A stretch of DNA of 60,133 nt, taken from positions 1-60,133 of the forward strand of contig DASYAI010000001.1 of NCBI GenBank assembly GCA_036501425.1, read 5' to 3'. Source of the stretch: DATKRB01 sp036501425 (GTDB lineage: Bacteria > Actinomycetota > Acidimicrobiia > Acidimicrobiales > RAAP-2). The translations under genes were made by a program, and so were the position numbers. Under the pieces are notes generated by a model. That model did not search any database. It was not told the origin of the DNA and saw only the letters and a program-made list of their open reading frames with translations. This document shows positions 8,790 to 16,343 of this stretch, one piece after another. The stretch's first letter is position 1. Each line of letters starts with the position of its first letter.

Positions 8790-9034
8790 GCGGCGGCCCC
8801 GACGACGGCCCGCCCGAGCGGCGGGGCCCACCGGGGACGACGGCGCTGACCAGCCGGGCGCACGGCCGACGGCGGGCCGACCAGCGGGGCGCACCGGGAC
8901 CGCCGGCGTGCTCGACGCGCTGGTGCCCGGGTGTCGCGTCGCCTAATTTCTTCGTCCAGGCCGGGTGGTCCGAGGGCATCGCCACCGACGACTGCTGACC
9001 GGCTATCCGGCTACCCGATGGAGAGGCCCCTCCG
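8790..9034. other. Intergenic region with GC repeats and a TAATTT box
   Basis: 245 bp without a convincing gene. 8840-8905 holds imperfect repeats of a GACCAGC-GGGCGCAC motif. TAATTT at 8944-8949, unusually AT-rich for this DNA, could be the -10 of the downstream GST gene with a leader of about 80 nt. Confidence 0.4.
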
Positions 9035-9691
9035 ATGTCGCAAGCCATCCTCACCATCAACAGCAAGAACTACGGCGCCTGGTCGTTGCGCGGCTGGCTG
9101 TCGTGCCGGATGGCCGGGCTCGACTTCACCGAGCAGGTGCTCTCGCACACCGACCCGTCGTCGCGGGCGGAGCTGCTGCTGCTCTCGCCGTCGTTCCTCG
9201 TGCCTCGGCTCGAGCACGACGAGGTGACCGTCTGGGACACCCTGGCCATCGGGGAGTACCTCTGCGAGCTGCTGCCCGAAGCGGGGCTGCTGCCCGAGGA
9301 TCCGGTGGCCCGGGCCCGGTGCCGTTCGATCTGCGGCGAGATGCACTCGGGCTTCGCCCAGCTGCGCTCGGCTCTCCCGATGAACGTGAAGGCCCGGCAC
9401 ACCGAGTTCAAGGTGTGGAGCGGTGCCCAGGCCGACGTGGACCGGATCGTGACCATCTGGCGCGAGTGCCTCGAGCGCTCCGGTGGCCCCTACCTCTTCG
9501 GCAGCCGCACCACGCTGGCCGACGCCATGTACGCCCCGGTGTGCACTCGCTTCGTCACCTACGCGGTGCCGCTCGGGCCCGAGTGTGCCGCCTACCGCGA
9601 CGCGGTGATGGCCCTGCCCGACATGCTCGAGTGGGCGGCCGCCGCCGCGGCCGAGCCCGACGAGGTGGACGAGCTCGACGTCGAGTTCTGA
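9035..9691 (+). CDS. Glutathione S-transferase family protein
   Basis: 218-residue protein with the two-domain GST layout: a thioredoxin-like N-domain (ILTINSKNYGAWSLRGWL, then FLVPRLEHDEVTVWDTLAIGEYL, the cis-Pro/glutathione-binding region) and an all-helical C-domain ending in GSRTTLADAMYAPVCTRF. It resembles the YfcF-like or maleylacetoacetate isomerase-like branch. Actinobacteria generally use mycothiol rather than glutathione, so the true thiol or function is open. The ribosome binding site GGAGAGG (9019-9025) is part of the palindrome GGAGAGGCCCCTCC just before ATG 9035. Confidence 0.85.
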   Translation: MSQAILTINSKNYGAWSLRGWLSCRMAGLDFTEQVLSHTDPSSRAELLLLSPSFLVPRLEHDEVTVWDTLAIGEYLCELLPEAGLLPEDPVARARCRSICGEMHSGFAQLRSALPMNVKARHTEFKVWSGAQADVDRIVTIWRECLERSGGPYLFGSRTTLADAMYAPVCTRFVTYAVPLGPECAAYRDAVMALPDMLEWAAAAAAEPDEVDELDVEF

Positions 9692-9779
9692 CCGCCTGTC
9701 GGGCGACGCGACGCGACGGGGCGCCGGGTGACGTCCGCCGCGACGGGGCGCCCGGGTCGCGTCGGCGCGACGGAGTGGC

Positions 9780-11012
9780 TCAGCTGTGCGCCAGGACGAA
9801 GTTGCGCACGACCGGGTAGATCTGGCCGTCCCAGCGCGAGCCGCTGAAGACCCCGTAGTGGCCCACGCCCGGCTGGAGGTGGTGCTGCTTGTTGCGGACC
9901 TTCACGCCGGTGCACAGGTCGAGGGCCGCCGAGGTCTGCCCGGCGCCGCAGATGTCGTCCCGCTCCCCTTCGACGGTGAGCACGGCGGTGCGCCGGATGG
10001 CGCCGAGGTCGACCCGCCGATCTCCCACGGTGAGCTCGCCCTTGGGCAGCAGGTGGCGTTGGAACACCTGGTCCACCGTCTGGAGGTAGAACTCCGCCGG
10101 CAGGTCGAGGACGGCGAAGTACTCGTCGTAGAAGTCCCTGATGCGATCGGCGTCGTCGAGCGCCCCCCGGGCGACGTCGTCGAACAGCGCGACGTGCTGG
10201 CGCCAATGGCGGGTGACGTTCATGCTCACGAAGGCGAGCAGCTGCATGAACCCCGGGTACACCCGCCGGCATGCACCCGGGTAGCGAAGGGGCACGGTGG
10301 TGATCACGTTCTGCTCGAACCACTCCAACGGCGTGCTCGTCGCCAGCTCGTTGACCCTGGTCGGGCTCAGCCGGGCGTCGACCGGACCCGCCATGAGGGT
10401 GAGGGTGGCCGGCTGGGCCACGTCGTCCGCCTCGGCGAGCAGGGCGGTGGCGGCCAGGGCGGCCGGACAGGGCTGGCACACCGCCAAAAGGTGGGTTCCG
10501 GGTCCCAGGCGGCGGAGGTACCCCACGACGTGCTCGACGTAGTCGCCGAGGTCGAACCCGCCCCGCTGCACGCTGATGTCGCGGGCGTTGTGCCAGTCGG
10601 TGATGTAGACGTCGTGGTCCCGCAGCAGCGTGTGGACCGTCGGGCGCAACAGGGTCGAGAAATGCCCGGCGAGAGCGGCGACCACCAGCACCCGGGGACC
10701 GGGTGCGGGGGTCTGCTTGGCGAAATGCAGGAGGGAGCCGAACGGCGACGACGCCACCACCTCCTCGTTCACCGCGACGGTCTCGCCCCCCGCTCGAACG
10801 GTCGAGATCCCGAACGGCGGTCGGGTGTGGGTGAGGCGGGCTCGTGCTACCAGCTCGCTCCCGCCCGAAAGGCGCCGGACGAGCTCGTGGTCGGCCAGGG
10901 CCCCGGGCAGCTGGGCGAGGGCCCGCCGGGTCAGGGCGGCGAGCGCCCGCACGGGGGCGGTGGCGTCGCGCTGCGCTTGGTAGGTCTGGTAGAGGAGGTC
11001 GCCGGGTCCCAT
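9780..11012 (-). CDS. phaZ: Intracellular polyhydroxybutyrate depolymerase
   Basis: 410-residue enzyme that degrades stored PHB granules inside the cell. It resembles intracellular depolymerases of the Ralstonia PhaZ1 type, which use Cys instead of Ser: the nucleophile is C179 in LAVCQPCPAA. The acid is in VEGERDDIC and the base in GVGHYGVFSG. The N-terminal MGPGDLLYQTYQ is also typical. ATG 11012 is the conserved start; CATGCT ends 9 nt upstream, so it may be leaderless. It is divergent from the ribbon-helix-helix-like gene at 11100 with 87 bp between. No phaA, phaB or phaC lies in the window, so polymer synthesis must be encoded elsewhere. Confidence 0.9.
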   Translation of the reverse strand: MGPGDLLYQTYQAQRDATAPVRALAALTRRALAQLPGALADHELVRRLSGGSELVARARLTHTRPPFGISTVRAGGETVAVNEEVVASSPFGSLLHFAKQTPAPGPRVLVVAALAGHFSTLLRPTVHTLLRDHDVYITDWHNARDISVQRGGFDLGDYVEHVVGYLRRLGPGTHLLAVCQPCPAALAATALLAEADDVAQPATLTLMAGPVDARLSPTRVNELATSTPLEWFEQNVITTVPLRYPGACRRVYPGFMQLLAFVSMNVTRHWRQHVALFDDVARGALDDADRIRDFYDEYFAVLDLPAEFYLQTVDQVFQRHLLPKGELTVGDRRVDLGAIRRTAVLTVEGERDDICGAGQTSAALDLCTGVKVRNKQHHLQPGVGHYGVFSGSRWDGQIYPVVRNFVLAHS

Positions 11013-11083
11013 GCCGTGCTCAGCATGGCGCGCGCGAGGCACCGTCTGCCAAGGCCGCAGCCAGTGGCAAGCTGGTTGAAAGT

Positions 11084-11099
11084 ATGTAATCATGTAACC
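11084..11099 (+). repeat. Two 8-bp direct repeats (ATGTAAYC) abutting a start codon
   Basis: ATGTAATC (11084-11091) and ATGTAACC (11092-11099) lie directly against ATG 11100 in an unusually AT-rich spot between the divergent phaZ and ribbon-helix-helix-like genes. Such paired short repeats suit a ribbon-helix-helix operator, which would allow autoregulation. AATCAT (11088-11093) could also act as a -10 for leaderless transcription. Confidence 0.45.
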
Positions 11100-11756
11100 A
11101 TGAACGATCGCTACCAAATCATCGTGACCAGCGGGCGGGGACGGAGAGGCCGGGGGCGGGCCCGCGAAGCCGAGCCGGCGACCACCGCCGAGCAGCGCCG
11201 CCAGATCCGGGCCTGGTTCGTGGGCCGGGTACCGGCGGAGTGGTTCGAGACACCGCCGATGGTCACCGTCGACGACGAGGAGATCCTGGTCGTCGGGGCG
11301 CTGCGTCCACCGGACCTGGGGGAGGGCGCCGACGAGCACGAGGTGGCCACCGGCCGGGCCGCCCGGATCGGCGGGTTCCGCGAAGAGAGCCGCGAGCAGC
11401 GGATGCGGATCGCCGAGGAGGCGCAGCGGGCCTTCGGCCGCCAGGTTTCGTGGGGGGCGTCGTGCGGCGCGCTGACCGAGACCTTCACCACGGCCAGCGT
11501 GCCGGTGATGACCCGGTTGCGGATGGCCGAGCGGCGGGTGCTCGACACCCTCATCGACGCCAGTGTCGCTCGCAGCCGCAGCGAGGCACTGGCGTGGTGC
11601 GTGCGGCTGGTGGCCTCTCACGAGGACAACTGGATCTCGGAGCTGCGCGACGCCTTCGAGCACGTCGAGCAGGTGCGCGCCCGTGGCCCGGGGACCGCGA
11701 GCGACGCCGACGACGCCGACGAGCCGGGGCCGGGGACGCCCGGCGAGGGGGGCTGA
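11100..11756 (+). CDS. Ribbon-helix-helix-like protein of unknown function
   Basis: 218-residue soluble protein. Residues 1-25 are basic and flexible; a middle part contains WFVGRVPAEWFETPPMVTVDDEEILVVGAL. A C-terminal part (about 130-180: VMTRLRMAERRVLDTLIDAS, then ARSRSEALAWCVRLV) looks like a ribbon-helix-helix DNA-binding fold as in CopG/Arc antitoxins. The tail is acidic. No toxin partner is present. Position opposite phaZ suggests, but does not prove, regulation of PHB use. The next gene starts 3 bp after its stop. Confidence 0.7.
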   Translation: MNDRYQIIVTSGRGRRGRGRAREAEPATTAEQRRQIRAWFVGRVPAEWFETPPMVTVDDEEILVVGALRPPDLGEGADEHEVATGRAARIGGFREESREQRMRIAEEAQRAFGRQVSWGASCGALTETFTTASVPVMTRLRMAERRVLDTLIDASVARSRSEALAWCVRLVASHEDNWISELRDAFEHVEQVRARGPGTASDADDADEPGPGTPGEGG

Positions 11757-11759
11757 TCG

Positions 11760-12782
11760 GTGCGCCTGGTGAGCTTCCTCGCCCCGGGCGGCCCGGGGAA
11801 CCCCGCCCCGACCGACTCACCGGACCCCAGCGCCCGGGCCGACCCGCCGGACCCCGGTGGCCCGAGCGGCGCGACCGGTCAGAGCGGCGTGGGCTGGCCC
11901 CACCGACCGGGGACGGTGCCCCAGGGGACCCGCACCGGGCTGGTCGCCGGAGATGAGGTGGTGGACCTGACCGACGCCGCCGTCGGGCTGCCCGCCGACA
12001 TGGCCGGGCTGCTGGCCCTGGGCGCCGAGGGAACGGCGGCGGCCCGGCGGGCCCCCTCGAGTGCCGCCCGCCGCTTCGCCCTCCCGACCTGCACGCTGCT
12101 GGCGCCGGTGCCCGTTCCGCCCAAGGTGCTGGCCATCGCCATGAATTACCGGTCCCACGTCGCCGAGCTCGGGCGGGACGAGCCCGAGCACCAGTACTGG
12201 TTCAACAAGCAGCGGACCTGCGTGGTCGGCCCGGGGGCGCCGATCGTCCTGCCGAGCGTGTCGTCGCAGGTCGACTACGAGGGCGAGCTCGCCATCGTCA
12301 TCGGCCGGCGCTGCCGGTACGTGCCGGCCGCCCGGGCGATGGAGGTGGTCGCCGGGTTCAGCGTCATCAACGATGTGAGCGCCCGCGACTGGCAGTGGCG
12401 GACGCCCAGCTTCACCCTGGGCAAGTCCTTTGACACCCATGGTCCCTTGGGCCCGTGGCTGGTCGGACCGGACGAGATCGGCGATCCGGGCGGCCTGCGC
12501 CTGCGCACCTGGGTGAACGATGAGCTCCGCCAGGACGGCTCGACCTCGGACTTGATCTTCGGCTGGGCCGAGATGATCGAGTACCTCAGCCGCGCCCTCA
12601 CCCTCGAGCCGGGCGACGTCCTGGCCACGGGCACCCCGGCCGGGGTCGGCGCCGGCTACGACCCGCCCCGGTGGCTGGGGGCGGGGGACCGGGTGCGCAT
12701 CGAGATCGAGGGGATCGGGGAGCTGGTCAACCCGGTGGTCGCCGAGCGCTCCGCCGAGCCGGTGGGCCTCGACGCCTCCTGA
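11760..12782 (+). CDS. Fumarylacetoacetate hydrolase family protein
   Basis: 340-residue FAH-superfamily enzyme, a group of metal-dependent C-C hydrolases and decarboxylases such as HpaG, acylpyruvate hydrolases and oxaloacetate decarboxylase. Seen: KVLAIAMNYRSHVAE, the metal-binding DYEGELAIVIG, GFSVINDVSARDWQ, GKSFDTHGPLGPW and ATGTPAGVGAG. Residues about 8-55 are a Pro/Gly/Ser-rich insertion without homology, splitting the N-terminal strand MRLVSF from the rest of the domain (TRTGLVAGDEVVDL). GTG 11760 follows the preceding gene by 3 bp with a GAGGGGGG-type ribosome binding site. Exact substrate unknown. Confidence 0.88.
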   Translation: MRLVSFLAPGGPGNPAPTDSPDPSARADPPDPGGPSGATGQSGVGWPHRPGTVPQGTRTGLVAGDEVVDLTDAAVGLPADMAGLLALGAEGTAAARRAPSSAARRFALPTCTLLAPVPVPPKVLAIAMNYRSHVAELGRDEPEHQYWFNKQRTCVVGPGAPIVLPSVSSQVDYEGELAIVIGRRCRYVPAARAMEVVAGFSVINDVSARDWQWRTPSFTLGKSFDTHGPLGPWLVGPDEIGDPGGLRLRTWVNDELRQDGSTSDLIFGWAEMIEYLSRALTLEPGDVLATGTPAGVGAGYDPPRWLGAGDRVRIEIEGIGELVNPVVAERSAEPVGLDAS

Positions 12783-12814
12783 CCCATACCCGCACGGGCC
12801 CGGCGACGCCCCGG

Positions 12815-12820
12815 TACGCT
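12815..12820 (+). promoter_or_regulatory. Leaderless -10 element (TACGCT) of the NifU-like gene
   Basis: GGTACGCT with TACGCT ending exactly 6 nt before ATG 12827. The same GGTACGCT sequence precedes metG. Confidence 0.6.
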
Positions 12821-12826
12821 GGCGCG

Positions 12827-13231
12827 ATGGAATCCGAGGCACGCCCGACGACTTCGACGACCGAGCCGGCGCACGTCGCCGACCCCGCTGCCACGGAGCC
12901 CCTCGCCGCTACGGCGCTCGGCGCCGATGAGCGGGCCGACCGGCTGGCGGAGCTGCAGTCGCTGGTCGAGATGATGCGCCCCTCGGTCCAGGCCGATGGC
13001 GGCGACCTGGTGCTGGTGCAGGCGGACGTCGAGCGGGGGGTGGTCGAGGTGCAATTGCAGGGCGCCTGCAGCTCCTGCGCCATCAGCTCGGCCACGCTGG
13101 CCGGCGGCGTGGAACGGATCATCCGCGACCGCCTGCCCTGGGTGACCGAGGTGATCGGCGGCCTCGACGAGTCGGTTGACCCCTTCGAGAGCGCCGCGAT
13201 GGGCCAGGGCGGGTACGTCCCCAGCTACTGA
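12827..13231 (+). CDS. NifU-like iron-sulfur cluster scaffold protein
   Basis: 134-residue protein with a disordered first 35 residues and one NifU C-terminal domain. The cluster-binding CSSC is at 81-84 in LQGACSSCAISSATL, followed by VERIIRDRLPWVTEV. Such proteins bind and deliver Fe-S clusters in the cytoplasm. It stands alone here without suf genes. A leaderless element lies 6 nt upstream. Confidence 0.9.
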   Translation: MESEARPTTSTTEPAHVADPAATEPLAATALGADERADRLAELQSLVEMMRPSVQADGGDLVLVQADVERGVVEVQLQGACSSCAISSATLAGGVERIIRDRLPWVTEVIGGLDESVDPFESAAMGQGGYVPSY

Positions 13232-13574
13232 GCACCCCGAGCACCCGGCGCCCGGTCCAGGGCACCGCGTGCCGGTCTTCGAGCACCCGATCCGCACACG
13301 GCCCGGCGCCGGATCCGGACACCGCCCGGCGCCCGATCGGGACACGCTCCGAGCCGGTGATCTGGGCACGGTCCGAGCCGGTGGAGCCGGTAGAGTCCCC
13401 AGCTGTCTGGGAGGGTCCGCCCGTCGGGCGTCGTGAGGAGCCGGGCTCGGCCCGGCGCCGCGGGGCGCACGGCCCGGCCTCTGCCAGTCCGACGACGGAA
13501 GGCCGGTGGGGAGACCCGCTCCGGCGCGCCCGAGCCGCGACCAATCGCCCAACGCTGACCGAGCGGAGGCTCTC
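13232..13574. other. Repeat-rich spacer and structured leader before the MgtE-N/NRAMP pair
   Basis: 343 bp without a gene. 13232-13380 holds degenerate repeats of CGAGCACCCG and GGCGCCCGATC-GACAC. TAGAGT (13391-13396), preceded by CCGG, would start a transcript with a leader of about 170 nt. In it, GTCCCCA (about 13395) can pair with TGGGGAGAC (about 13506), and CCGTCG near 13424 with CGACGG near 13495, giving a multibranched fold. I could not match it to an M-box, yybP-ykoY or other known riboswitch. GGAGG (13565-13569) near the end is the ribosome binding site of the next gene. Confidence 0.4.
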
Positions 13575-15020
13575 ATGGCACGACAGCGGGCCAACCGGGC
13601 CGCCACGACGCTCCGCCGGCACGGGGCCCGGGCCGGCTCGGGGGTAGCGGGGGGCGCGAGCCGCCTGTTGCCGGCCCGGCGCGGCAACGCCCGGCGGATC
13701 CTGGCGTCGCGGGGCGTGTTCGACTCGATCGTGTCGCTGGCCGGGCTGGTCGGCCGCCCGGTGCGCAACCAGGGCGGCCAGCAGATCGGCGAGCTGGTCG
13801 ACGTGGTGGCCCGGTGGTCCGACGGCCAGACCTACCCCCCGGTGTCGGGTCTGGTGGTCAGGGTGGGGCGCCGCTTGGCCTTTGTGGATGCGTCGGCCAT
13901 CGACCACCTCGAGCACGGCCAGGTGCTCCTGCGCACGGCGCGCCTCGACCTGCGGGACTTCGCCCGCCGCCCGGGCGAGGTGATGCTCGGCCGCGACGTG
14001 CTCGACCACCAGATGGTCGACGTGGACGGCGTGCAGGTGATCCGGGCGGCCGACCTGTACCTGGCCGAGGTGCTCGGCCGGACCCGGCTGGTCGGGGTCG
14101 ACGTGAGCGCCTCGACCCTCTTGCGCCGGCTCGGGCCGCGCCGCTGGCGCACCTTGCCGACGCCGGACCGGGTCATCGACTGGGCGGCCATCCAGCCCTT
14201 CGGCGAACCGGGCGAGCCGGGGGCCGAGGAAGGGGGCACGCCGCAGCCCCCGGGGAGCCCGGTGCGCCTCCGCACGTCGCACGAAGGCCTGGCCCGCCTC
14301 CGGCCGGGCGAGCTGGCCGACCTGCTGGAGGACCTGCGGCGCGACGAGCGCCAGGAGCTGCTGGCGGCGCTGGCGCCCGACGACGCGGCCGACGCGCTCG
14401 AGGAGATGGAGCCCGAGGACCTGGCGCAGCTGCTGCGCGAGGCCGATCCGGACGAGGCGGCGGCGCTGGTGGCGTCCATGGAGCCCGACGAGGCGGCCGA
14501 CGCGCTGCGCGACCTGCCGGCCGAGCACCGTGAGCTGCTGGTGGCCAAGATGCCCCCCGCCAGCGCCGCCCCCTTGCTCGAGCTGCTCGAGTACCCCGAG
14601 GACCGGGCCGGCGGGTTCATGACGACGATCCTCGTGACCGCCCACACCGACGACACCCTCGAGGACGTGGCGGCCCGCCTCGCCGAGGCCCGGAGCCACG
14701 ACGTGGACATCGACGCGGTGGCCGTGATCGACCGCGAGGGCCGCCTGGTGGCCGACCTGCCGCTCCTCGACGTCCTGCTGGGCCTGCGCGAGCGCCCCGA
14801 GGCCCGGGTGGCGTCGGTGGTGGGCGACGAGGAGCCGGTGACGGTGACGCCCGACACCCCGGCGGCCGAGGTGGCCCAGCAGCTGGTGGGCACCCGCCGG
14901 CTGTCGCTGGTCGTGGTGGAGGAGGACCAGCGTCCGGTGGGCCGGATCCTCGCCGACGACGTGCTCGACGCCCTCGTGCCGACCAAGGGCCGCTTCCATT
15001 TCCCCCGCCTCTTCGAGTGA
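13575..15020 (+). CDS. Soluble PRC-barrel/MgtE-N/CBS protein, probable Mg2+-sensing partner
   Basis: 481 residues with no membrane helix. About 45-190 look like two PRC-barrel-type segments (GLVGRPVRN..GQQIGELVDVV). About 245-345 form the helical MgtE N-domain with repeated LLEDL, DDAADALEEMEPED and DEAADALRDLP motifs. About 350-480 are a CBS pair (EDRAGGFMTT opening, VVGDEEPVTVTPDTPA in the second). This is the cytoplasmic Mg2+-sensing part of MgtE without its channel. ATG 13575 has GGAGG 5 nt upstream. Its stop overlaps the NRAMP start as GTGA, so the two are translated together. Inferred role: gating or sensing for that transporter. Confidence 0.88.
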   Translation: MARQRANRAATTLRRHGARAGSGVAGGASRLLPARRGNARRILASRGVFDSIVSLAGLVGRPVRNQGGQQIGELVDVVARWSDGQTYPPVSGLVVRVGRRLAFVDASAIDHLEHGQVLLRTARLDLRDFARRPGEVMLGRDVLDHQMVDVDGVQVIRAADLYLAEVLGRTRLVGVDVSASTLLRRLGPRRWRTLPTPDRVIDWAAIQPFGEPGEPGAEEGGTPQPPGSPVRLRTSHEGLARLRPGELADLLEDLRRDERQELLAALAPDDAADALEEMEPEDLAQLLREADPDEAAALVASMEPDEAADALRDLPAEHRELLVAKMPPASAAPLLELLEYPEDRAGGFMTTILVTAHTDDTLEDVAARLAEARSHDVDIDAVAVIDREGRLVADLPLLDVLLGLRERPEARVASVVGDEEPVTVTPDTPAAEVAQQLVGTRRLSLVVVEEDQRPVGRILADDVLDALVPTKGRFHFPRLFE

Positions 15021-16267
15021 GGCCTCTTGGCGCGAGGCGCCGGCCGAGGTTCTTGATCTACCTGGCCGCGGTCGGGCCGGGCCTGATCGCGGCCAGCGCC
15101 GGCAACGACGCCGGCGGGGTGGCTACCTACGCCTCGGCCGGCTCGCAGTTCGGCGACCGCACGCTCTTCTTCATGCTGCTGGTCACCGTGGCCTACGTGG
15201 TCGTCCAGGAGATGGTGGCCCGGCTGTCGGTCCACACCGGCAAGGGCCTCGCCGCGCTCATCCGCGAGGAGTTCCCGCTGCGGATGACCGCCTTCGCCAT
15301 CCTCGCCTTCGCGGTCGCCAACATCGGTCTGGTGGTGACCGAGTTCGCCGGCATCGGCACCGCATTCCAGCTCTTCGGGGTGAGCCGCTACATCTCGGTC
15401 CCCATCGCCGCCCTGTGCATCTGGGCCCTGGTCCTGTTCGGCTCGTACCGCTACGCCGAGCGGATCCTGCTGCTCATGACCCTGGTGTTCATCACCTACC
15501 CGGTGGCCGCCGTCCTCGGCCACCCGCACTGGGGCCAGGTGGCGAGCCAGACGGTGTGGCCGCACTTCATCGCCTCGCGGGCGTTCGTGCTGCTGGGGGT
15601 GGCGCTCATCGGCACCACCATCACGCCGTACATCCAGCTCTACGAGGCCGGCGCGGTGGTCGACAAGGGGACCCGGCCCGAGGAGTACCGCTACCAGCGG
15701 GTCGACGCCATCGGGGGCGCGGTCATCTCCGACATCGTCTCGATGTCCATCATCATCGCCACCGCCACCGTCCTCGGGGGGACCGGCGCCCTGTCCTCGG
15801 CGGCCGAGGCCGCCCACGCCCTGCGCCCGCTGGCCGGCCCGGCGGCCGAGGTGCTCTTCGGGCTGGGCCTGCTCGGTGCCTCGGCCCTGGCCGCCGCCGT
15901 GGTGCCGCTCTCGACCTCCTACGCGGTGGCCGAGGCGGTGGGGGCCGAGCGCTCGGTGTCCAGCAGCTTCCGCCAGGCCCCGCTCTTCCTCGGCCTGTTC
16001 ACCGGCCAGATCCTGATCGGTGCGGCGGTGGTGCTGGTGCCGGGCAACCTCATCCACCTGATCATCAGCACCCAGGTCCTCGAGGGTCTGATCACCCCGA
16101 TCACCTTGGTGTTCATCCTGGTCCTGGCCAACCGGCGCAGCGTCCTCGGAGCGGCGGCCAACGGGAAGGTGGCCCGATGGCTGGGCGGCATCAGCGTCGG
16201 CGCCGTCGGGTCGTTCGCGCTGATCCTGGTCGGCCAGAGCGTGCTCAGCTGGTTCGGGGTCGCATGA
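15017..16267 (+). CDS. NRAMP-family divalent metal transporter, probable Mg2+ type
   Basis: 416-residue membrane protein with the NRAMP fold (about 11 helices). It opens with GPGLIAASAGNDAGGVATYA. The canonical DPGN of helix 1 reads D31-A-G-G and the helix 6 MPH reads T203-P-Y (TTITPYIQLYE). The Asp is kept, but the Asn and the metal-selecting Met are lost. The Met normally favours Mn2+/Fe2+ over Mg2+/Ca2+; its replacement, with a wider site, is what I recall of NRAMP-related magnesium transporters. The coupled MgtE-N gene supports Mg2+. GTG 15017 overlaps the upstream stop by 4 bp. Mg2+ specificity is an inference. Confidence 0.87.
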   Translation: MRPLGARRRPRFLIYLAAVGPGLIAASAGNDAGGVATYASAGSQFGDRTLFFMLLVTVAYVVVQEMVARLSVHTGKGLAALIREEFPLRMTAFAILAFAVANIGLVVTEFAGIGTAFQLFGVSRYISVPIAALCIWALVLFGSYRYAERILLLMTLVFITYPVAAVLGHPHWGQVASQTVWPHFIASRAFVLLGVALIGTTITPYIQLYEAGAVVDKGTRPEEYRYQRVDAIGGAVISDIVSMSIIIATATVLGGTGALSSAAEAAHALRPLAGPAAEVLFGLGLLGASALAAAVVPLSTSYAVAEAVGAERSVSSSFRQAPLFLGLFTGQILIGAAVVLVPGNLIHLIISTQVLEGLITPITLVFILVLANRRSVLGAAANGKVARWLGGISVGAVGSFALILVGQSVLSWFGVA

Positions 16268-16306
16268 TCCGAGGCCCGGGCCGGGCCGGGCCCCCCGGCC
16301 CGCTGC

Positions 16307-16336
16307 TTGCGTCGGAACGGTCCGGGCGGCCAGGCT
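16307..16336 (+). promoter_or_regulatory. Candidate promoter of the glycosyltransferase operon
   Basis: TTGCGT (16307-16312), an 18-bp spacer and CAGGCT (16331-16336), which ends 7 nt before ATG 16344. This implies a leaderless transcript for the three-gene operon. Confidence 0.45.
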
Positions 16337-16343
16337 CTCGAAG

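Noticed and set aside
9786..11756. A 656-codon plus-strand frame running through phaZ
   Set aside because: Its first two thirds are antisense to a clear PHB depolymerase and have no homology. Only the last 218 codons from ATG 11100 look like a real gene.
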